Under the pieces are notes generated by a model. The model was not told where the DNA came from, made no database searches, and saw only the letters and a program-made list of their open reading frames with translations. A stretch of DNA of 10,654 bases from Methylococcales bacterium (lineage in GTDB: Bacteria > Pseudomonadota > Gammaproteobacteria > Methylococcales > Methylomonadaceae). The translations under genes and the position numbers were made by a program. This document shows, one piece after another, positions 6,973 through 10,654 of the stretch (position 1 is its first letter; each line of letters opens with the position of its first letter). The DNA is taken from contig JAGLUC010000322.1 in NCBI GenBank assembly GCA_023134955.1, positions 1-10,654 of the forward strand, given 5' to 3'.

Positions 6973-7010
6973 TTTCGATAATTCTACTTTGTTGGATAGG
7001 GGTATTAAAT

Positions 7011-7088
7011 GTAGCCTTGATGCAGCGAAGCGGAATCAAGGAACTGAATGGCTAAAACCTTGATTTTACTTCGTTACATCAAGGCTAC
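7011..7088. repeat. Inverted pair of REP-like palindromes before hisS
   Basis: Two 31-nt arms (7011-7041 and 7058-7088) are inverted copies with 26 Watson-Crick pairs, 3 G/T wobbles and 2 C/A mismatches, around a 16-nt spacer. Each arm is itself a hairpin: CCTTGAT at 7015-7021 with ATCAAGG at 7035-7041, and again at 7058-7064 with 7078-7084. The left arm carries GCGAAGC (7025-7031), a sequence known to form an unusually stable mini-hairpin. The layout resembles a BIME (paired REP units). It ends 18 nt before the hisS ATG. Confidence 0.75.
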
Positions 7089-7106
7089 GAAAACAAAAAT
7101 ATAAAA

Positions 7107-8387
7107 ATGGCAAAGAAAAATCAATCGGTTCAGGCAGTTAGAGGAATGCACGATATACTTCCTGAGCAAACGCCTCGTTGGCAGTATGCTGAAAATATCA
7201 TTAAGGATGTATTGGCGAGTTATTGTTACAAGGAAATACGTTTACCTGTTGTTGAAAAAACTGAACTTTTTAAGCGCTCAATTGGTGAAGTCACAGATAT
7301 TGTCGAAAAGGAAATGTATACCTTTGATGACCGTAATAATGACTCATTAACATTAAGACCAGAAGGAACGGCTGGCTGTTTAAGAGCCTGTCTTGAACAT
7401 GGTTTATTGCATAATCAGGTTCATAGACTTTGGTATATGGGTCCCATGTTTCGTCATGAACGCCCACAAAAAGGACGTTATCGTCAGTTTTACCAATTAG
7501 GGGTAGAAACTTTTGGTATGGCTGATCCTGATATTGATGCTGAGATCATTTTATTAACAGATAGACTGTGGAAAAAACTAGGCATTAGAAATAAGCTTAG
7601 ATTAGAGCTTAATACACTGGGAACAACCGAAGAAAGATTAGCATACAGGGAAAAATTAGTAGACTATTTTAAACAACATATTGAATTATTAGACGAAGAT
7701 AGTTTGCGTCGATTAGAGACTAATCCATTAAGAATTTTGGATAGTAAAAATCGGGACATGCAAGCGTTAATCAAAAATGCACCGGAATTAATGGATTATT
7801 TAAGTGAAGATAGTCTAAATCACTTTGAGGCATTAATTGCAACACTGGATAGTTCAGGTATTGAATATCAATTAAACTCTCGTTTGGTCAGAGGCCTGGA
7901 TTATTATAGTAAAACCGTTTTTGAATGGGTGACTGATGATTTAGGTGCGCAAGGGACTATTTGTGCAGGTGGCCGTTATGATGGCTTAATTGAACAATTA
8001 GGTGGAAAAGAAAATTATGCGACTGGCTTTGCCATGGGTATGGAGCGTTTATTATTATTACTTGAGCAACTTGATGATGTGACAGTACCACGAAGTGTGG
8101 ATGTTTATATGATTCGGGTAGGGGCAGAAGCTGAAAAAGTGGGTATGTGTCTGGCTGAGCAGATTAGAAATGAAGTGACAGGAATAAAATTACAAGTCAA
8201 TTGTGGTGCGGGTAGCTTTAAAAGTCAGTTTAAAAAAGCCGATAAAAGCGGTGCTGAATTTGCACTGATTTTGGGGGACGATGAAGTTAGCCGTGGTGAG
8301 ATAAGTTTAAAGCCACTAAGAACAGATCAACAACAAAAGAATATCAGCCAGAGTGAAGTCATTCAGGTTTTAAAAGAATTAATTTAA
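7107..8387 (+). CDS. hisS: Histidyl-tRNA synthetase
   Basis: Class II cytosolic aminoacyl-tRNA synthetase that charges tRNA-His, working as a homodimer. It is 426 aa (E. coli 424). The N-terminal VRGMHDILPE (11-20) is the family signature. Motif 2 is GPMFRHERPQKGRYRQFYQ (112-130), the histidine-specific block is LVRGLDYYSKTVFEW (260-274) with catalytic Arg262, AGGRYDGL lies at 287-294, and motif 3 is GFAMGMERL (307-315). The anticodon-binding domain fills about 331-426 with GAGSFKSQFKKAD. The ATG gives the expected N-terminus, yet the leader is purely A/T-rich with no Shine-Dalgarno, and a large hairpin ends 18 nt upstream. ispG, often directly upstream, is absent. yfgM follows after 11 nt. 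Confidence 0.98.
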   Translation: MAKKNQSVQAVRGMHDILPEQTPRWQYAENIIKDVLASYCYKEIRLPVVEKTELFKRSIGEVTDIVEKEMYTFDDRNNDSLTLRPEGTAGCLRACLEHGLLHNQVHRLWYMGPMFRHERPQKGRYRQFYQLGVETFGMADPDIDAEIILLTDRLWKKLGIRNKLRLELNTLGTTEERLAYREKLVDYFKQHIELLDEDSLRRLETNPLRILDSKNRDMQALIKNAPELMDYLSEDSLNHFEALIATLDSSGIEYQLNSRLVRGLDYYSKTVFEWVTDDLGAQGTICAGGRYDGLIEQLGGKENYATGFAMGMERLLLLLEQLDDVTVPRSVDVYMIRVGAEAEKVGMCLAEQIRNEVTGIKLQVNCGAGSFKSQFKKADKSGAEFALILGDDEVSRGEISLKPLRTDQQQKNISQSEVIQVLKELI

Positions 8388-8398
8388 GAGGAAATAAA

Positions 8399-9052
8399 AT
8401 GGAAATTTATGATACAGAAGAAGAACAGGTTGCAGCGATAAAACGTTGGTGGAAAGAAAATGGTGTTTCAACAATTATTGGTGTTGCGGCAGGCATTGTT
8501 ATTATTGTGGGTTGGAATTATTGGATGAATTATACCAGGGATAACAATAACCAGGCTTCAGCATTGTATGTTCAGTTACAAGAAAGTGTTGCAAGTGAAA
8601 AAAATGAGGCTGTTGAAAAAATTGTAGAACAGCTAAAGAGTAAATATGCGGCTACAGCTTATGCGTCTTATGCATCGTTATTGCTTGCTAAAACAAAAGT
8701 GCAGCAAGGTGATTTAGAGGCAGCAAAAACTATTTTAGAGAAACTTATGCGTACAGCAGGTTCTGTAGAATTAAAACATGTTGCCAGAATAAGATTGATT
8801 AAATTAATGCTGGCAACTGATGACAATGAAAAAGGTTTACAATTAATTGCAGAAGTTGATCAAGCTAATTCACAAGGTTTTTCGGCGAGTTATGATGAGT
8901 TGACAGGTGATTTATATTTAGCATTAGATCGCTTGGGTGAAGCGCGTACAGCTTATCAAACTGCTTTAAGAGCTGGTGCAAGATTACCGTTATTGCAATT
9001 TAAATTAGATGACCTTACAGCCGCAGAAGTGGTAAATAATCTAGCAGAATAA
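8399..9052 (+). CDS. yfgM: Membrane-anchored TPR-like protein YfgM (ancillary SecYEG translocon subunit)
   Basis: Single-pass inner-membrane protein with a periplasmic TPR-like domain. In E. coli it associates with SecYEG and the chaperone PpiD and helps hand over exported proteins. The 217 aa protein (E. coli 206) begins MEIYDTEEEQVAAIKRWWKE, very close to the E. coli N-terminus, followed by a membrane helix at about 23-42 ending in GWNYW. The helical repeats ASYASLLLAKTKVQQGDLEAA (about 77-97), the segment near 105-121 and DELTGDLYLALDRLGEARTAY (about 165-185) match the family. The best ribosome binding site in the window, AAGAGGAA (8386-8393), overlaps the hisS stop codon. It sits between hisS and bamB as in E. 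coli. Confidence 0.94.
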   Translation: MEIYDTEEEQVAAIKRWWKENGVSTIIGVAAGIVIIVGWNYWMNYTRDNNNQASALYVQLQESVASEKNEAVEKIVEQLKSKYAATAYASYASLLLAKTKVQQGDLEAAKTILEKLMRTAGSVELKHVARIRLIKLMLATDDNEKGLQLIAEVDQANSQGFSASYDELTGDLYLALDRLGEARTAYQTALRAGARLPLLQFKLDDLTAAEVVNNLAE

Positions 9053-9057
9053 GTGGG

Positions 9058-10275
9058 ATGAAAAAAAATATAACAACAATAATTGTATCGTTTTTGCAAG
9101 GCTTAAGCTTTTTGCTTCTCTCAGGGTGTGCAATTACAGAACCTATTGGTAATGCTGTAACAGGGATTGGAAGTTATTTTATGGGGGGTGAAGATAATGT
9201 AGAGCCACCTGCTGAATTATCAGATTATAAAGCAGAAATTGAAATTGATGTTCTGTGGGAAGAAAATGTTGGCGTAGGTGCTGATGAAAAAAGGCTTAAT
9301 CTTGTTTTAGCGGTTAGTTACGCTAAGGTTGTAGCTGCTGATAATGATGGATTGATAGAAGCTAGAGATGTACTGACAGGTGATTTAATCTGGGAAGCAG
9401 AAACAGATTATAAGTTTTCTGCTGGCTCAGGTATTGGTAATAAAACGGCTATTTTAGCTACCAGTGATGCTGAAGTAGTGGCTGTTGATATTGAAACGGG
9501 TGAAACCTTATGGGTTTCTTCAGTTTCCAGCGAAGTATTAGCAAGTCCCGTTATTGAAAATAATATTGTTATTATTAAAACAACAGATGGAAAGCTTGTT
9601 GCTTTAAATGAAGAAGATGGCTCTCAATTATGGACTTTTGAACGAAGCGTGCCCGCTTTGAGTATAAGAGGAACTGGAACACCTCTTATTGTCGGTGATA
9701 ATGTAATTGCAGGTTATGCTAATGGAAAACTACTGGCACTGCGCTTGAGTGATGGAAAAAATGACTGGGAAACTACTATAGTAATTCCAAGTGGACGTTC
9801 TGAAGTGGAGAGACTGATTGACCTGGATGTAGATCCTGCTGAAACGGGCGGAGTTATATTTATCTCCAGTTATCAAGGAGGGACGACTGCAATACTAGAG
9901 CAAGATGGTGATGTTTTGTGGCGAAATCAGGATGTGTCTTCCTACTCAGGTCTTAGTTATGATTGGCGATATTTATATGTCAGTGATTCAAGAAGTCATG
10001 TCTGGCAATTAGATCAACGTAATGGTGCTTCACTGTGGAAACAGGATGAGTTGTTTTATAGAACATTAACAGCCCCTGTTGCCTATGATGACTATGTAGT
10101 GGTCGGTGATTATGAGGGTTATGTACATTGGCTGGCGGTCAGTGATGGCAGGCAAATAGGACGAGTTAGAATTTCCAGAGAACCGATTGATAGTAAGCCT
10201 GTGGTCGTTAATAATGTGGTTTATGTCTATTCAAAAGATGGCACGCTTACGGCATTAAAAGCGAGGTTGTTTTAA
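9058..10275 (+). CDS. bamB: Outer membrane protein assembly factor BamB
   Basis: Outer-membrane lipoprotein of the BAM complex that binds BamA and helps insert beta-barrel proteins. It is 405 aa (E. coli 392). The signal peptide ends in a clear lipobox LSGC with Cys24, and Ala at +2 fits outer-membrane sorting. Eight PQQ-like propeller strands can be read: about 98-115, 137-155, 177-194, 222-240, 274-290, 312-330, 353-370 and 394-405, mostly D/N-G..hAL...G...W. The BamA-binding loop is conserved as LSIRG (201-205; E. coli Leu192/Arg195), as are the Asp pair Asp255 and Asp257 in ERLIDLDVDP. The ATG is 5 nt after the yfgM stop, so translation is probably coupled. The expected next gene, der, does not follow in the window. 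Confidence 0.96.
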   Translation: MKKNITTIIVSFLQGLSFLLLSGCAITEPIGNAVTGIGSYFMGGEDNVEPPAELSDYKAEIEIDVLWEENVGVGADEKRLNLVLAVSYAKVVAADNDGLIEARDVLTGDLIWEAETDYKFSAGSGIGNKTAILATSDAEVVAVDIETGETLWVSSVSSEVLASPVIENNIVIIKTTDGKLVALNEEDGSQLWTFERSVPALSIRGTGTPLIVGDNVIAGYANGKLLALRLSDGKNDWETTIVIPSGRSEVERLIDLDVDPAETGGVIFISSYQGGTTAILEQDGDVLWRNQDVSSYSGLSYDWRYLYVSDSRSHVWQLDQRNGASLWKQDELFYRTLTAPVAYDDYVVVGDYEGYVHWLAVSDGRQIGRVRISREPIDSKPVVVNNVVYVYSKDGTLTALKARLF

Positions 10276-10297
10276 GAGCAGGTTCAAGGTAAAAAAG
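10275..10297. repeat. Stop-proximal repeat, copy 2 (after bamB)
   Basis: AGAGCAGGTT-c-AAGG-t-AAAAAAG starts on the last base of the bamB stop codon and nearly repeats 4494-4517 after secF, in the same orientation and position relative to the stop. It runs straight into the hairpin at 10295-10342. Confidence 0.5.
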
Positions 10298-10342
10298 AGC
10301 ATGGTAATAAATTTACCACAGGTCAACTTGTGGCTTGCTCTT
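10295..10342. other. Branched palindrome after bamB
   Basis: AAGAGCA (10295-10301) pairs with TGCTCTT (10336-10342). It encloses two small hairpins: TGGTAA with TTACCA (10302-10318) and CCACA with TGTGG (10315-10333), which compete for the bases CCA. A three-way or alternative fold is possible. No T-tract follows, so any role as a terminator would have to be Rho-linked or protective of the 3' end. Confidence 0.45.
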
Positions 10343-10343
10343 A

Positions 10344-10369
10344 GGAAGTGAGGCTAAAGTCTCACTTCC
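10344..10369. other. Eleven-base-pair hairpin after bamB
   Basis: GGAAGTGAGGC (10344-10354) pairs with GTCTCACTTCC (10359-10369) with one G/T wobble and a TAAA tetraloop. It is the strongest compact hairpin downstream of bamB and starts 69 nt past the stop. The downstream sequence (AATAATTAAC) is not a T-run, so it is not a standard intrinsic terminator. It may be a repeat unit or a 3' stability element. Confidence 0.55.
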
Positions 10370-10398
10370 AATAATTAACTTCATAGCCATAAGAAAGA

Positions 10399-10477
10399 GT
10401 AGAGCGCGACTTCAGTCCGCAAATTTTAACATAATTGTTTTGAATTTATTTATAGCGGACTGTGACGTTTGTTCTAC
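10399..10477. repeat. Interrupted inverted repeat with AT-rich core
   Basis: GTAGA (10399-10403) and CAGTCCGC (10413-10420) are mirrored by GCGGACTG (10455-10462) and TCTAC (10473-10477), with a 34-nt AT-rich middle. The left arm also folds on itself through GAC-ttca-GTC flanked by GCG/CGC with one bulged C. The ends and the GCGGACT core have the look of a small non-autonomous palindromic element, with the right arm diverged. No target-site duplication is obvious. Confidence 0.5.
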
Positions 10478-10521
10478 AAAATATAATCATTAATGTTGTA
10501 ATGGTGGGTAAAAAATACATT

Positions 10522-10654
10522 AGCTCTTAAGCCCTCTCCAAAGGGAGAGGGTTGGGTGAGGGGGAAATAGAAAGCATGAAATTCAACATTTCCTTGCATC
10601 AATTAAGAGAAACTTGCAGAAGAGAATTGTTTTAATTTCTCCTCACCCAAACCC
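10522..10654. repeat. REP-like repeat, copy 2, with inverted partner at the window end
   Basis: CCCTCTCC (10532-10539) and GGAGAGGG (10544-10551) form a perfect 8-bp stem with loop AAAG, followed by GTTGGGTGAGGGGG and TCAACAT (10583-10589), matching the element at 4539-4606. At the window end TTCTCCTCACCCAAACCC (10637-10654) is the reverse complement of the G-rich core with one extra base and one mismatch. The two copies therefore face each other across 70 nt, and the right unit is cut off by the window edge. Confidence 0.6.

Larger units (their letters stand above)
10276..10654. other. Non-coding, repeat-rich region after bamB
   Basis: I find no gene in these 379 nt on either strand. The stretch holds, in order, a stop-proximal repeat, a branched palindrome, an 11-bp hairpin, an interrupted inverted repeat around an AT-rich core, and a REP-like inverted element cut by the window end. 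der, the gene that most often follows bamB in gammaproteobacteria, is not here. Confidence 0.7.

Noticed and set aside
7011..7088. CRISPR-like repeat or T-box leader upstream of hisS
   Set aside because: Only two units in inverted orientation, with no regular spacers. No T-box conserved element is seen, and T-boxes are not expected in gammaproteobacteria.
10301..10351. 16-codon open frame after bamB, considered as a small peptide
   Set aside because: It falls within the branched palindrome and the next hairpin, and its sequence is explained by the inverted repeats.
10344..10369. Intrinsic terminator for hisS-yfgM-bamB
   Set aside because: The stem is good but no T-tract follows on the + strand or, read in reverse, on the - strand.

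Overview
The window is a run of ten same-strand (+) housekeeping genes from an AT-rich gammaproteobacterium. Protein lengths and C-termini match Escherichia coli and Pseudomonas homologues closely: SecD is 615 aa once its start is corrected, as in E. coli, and ends in the same four residues, while Ndk has the same 143 aa. The presence of PilW/PilF, YfgM and BamB also points to Gammaproteobacteria. AT-rich coding with many small palindromic intergenic repeats would suit an AT-rich methanotroph (Methylococcales) or a relative, but this placement is a loose guess.

Region 1 (about 86-4494) is tgt-yajC-secD-secF: a tRNA-guanine transglycosylase followed by the three Sec accessory membrane proteins that pull secreted proteins across the inner membrane. 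A terminator-like hairpin lies between yajC and secD. Region 2 (4671-6949) is ndk-rlmN-pilW: nucleoside diphosphate kinase, the radical-SAM 23S rRNA/tRNA adenine-C2 methyltransferase, and a TPR pilotin-type lipoprotein for type IV pili. These three genes overlap end to end and are almost certainly cotranscribed. Region 3 (7107-10275) is hisS-yfgM-bamB: histidyl-tRNA synthetase, a membrane-anchored Sec-associated TPR protein, and the beta-propeller lipoprotein of the outer-membrane BAM complex, with gaps of 11 and 5 nt.

The usual gammaproteobacterial order is pilW-rodZ-ispG-hisS-yfgM-bamB-der, and secF is not usually followed by ndk. Here rodZ and ispG are absent from the pilW-hisS gap, der is absent from the 379 nt that follow bamB, and secF is joined directly to ndk. 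Each of these three departures coincides with an intergenic stretch full of palindromic repeats: 4495-4670, 6950-7106 and 10276-10654. The repeats include a related hairpin element in two copies plus an inverted fragment (4539-4606, 10522-10589, 10637-10654), a 78-nt inverted pair of REP-like units before hisS (7011-7088), several further hairpins after bamB, and a short degenerate sequence just after the stop codons of secF, bamB and (weaker) pilW.

The proteins work together loosely around envelope biogenesis (YajC, SecD, SecF, YfgM, BamB, PilW) and translation or RNA modification (Tgt, RlmN, HisS), with Ndk supplying nucleotides. All ten coding genes are ordinary, with intact key residues. 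I see no defence system, transposase, CRISPR array, tRNA or rRNA, and no undescribed protein system. The unexplained content is the intergenic repeats and their relation to gene order.
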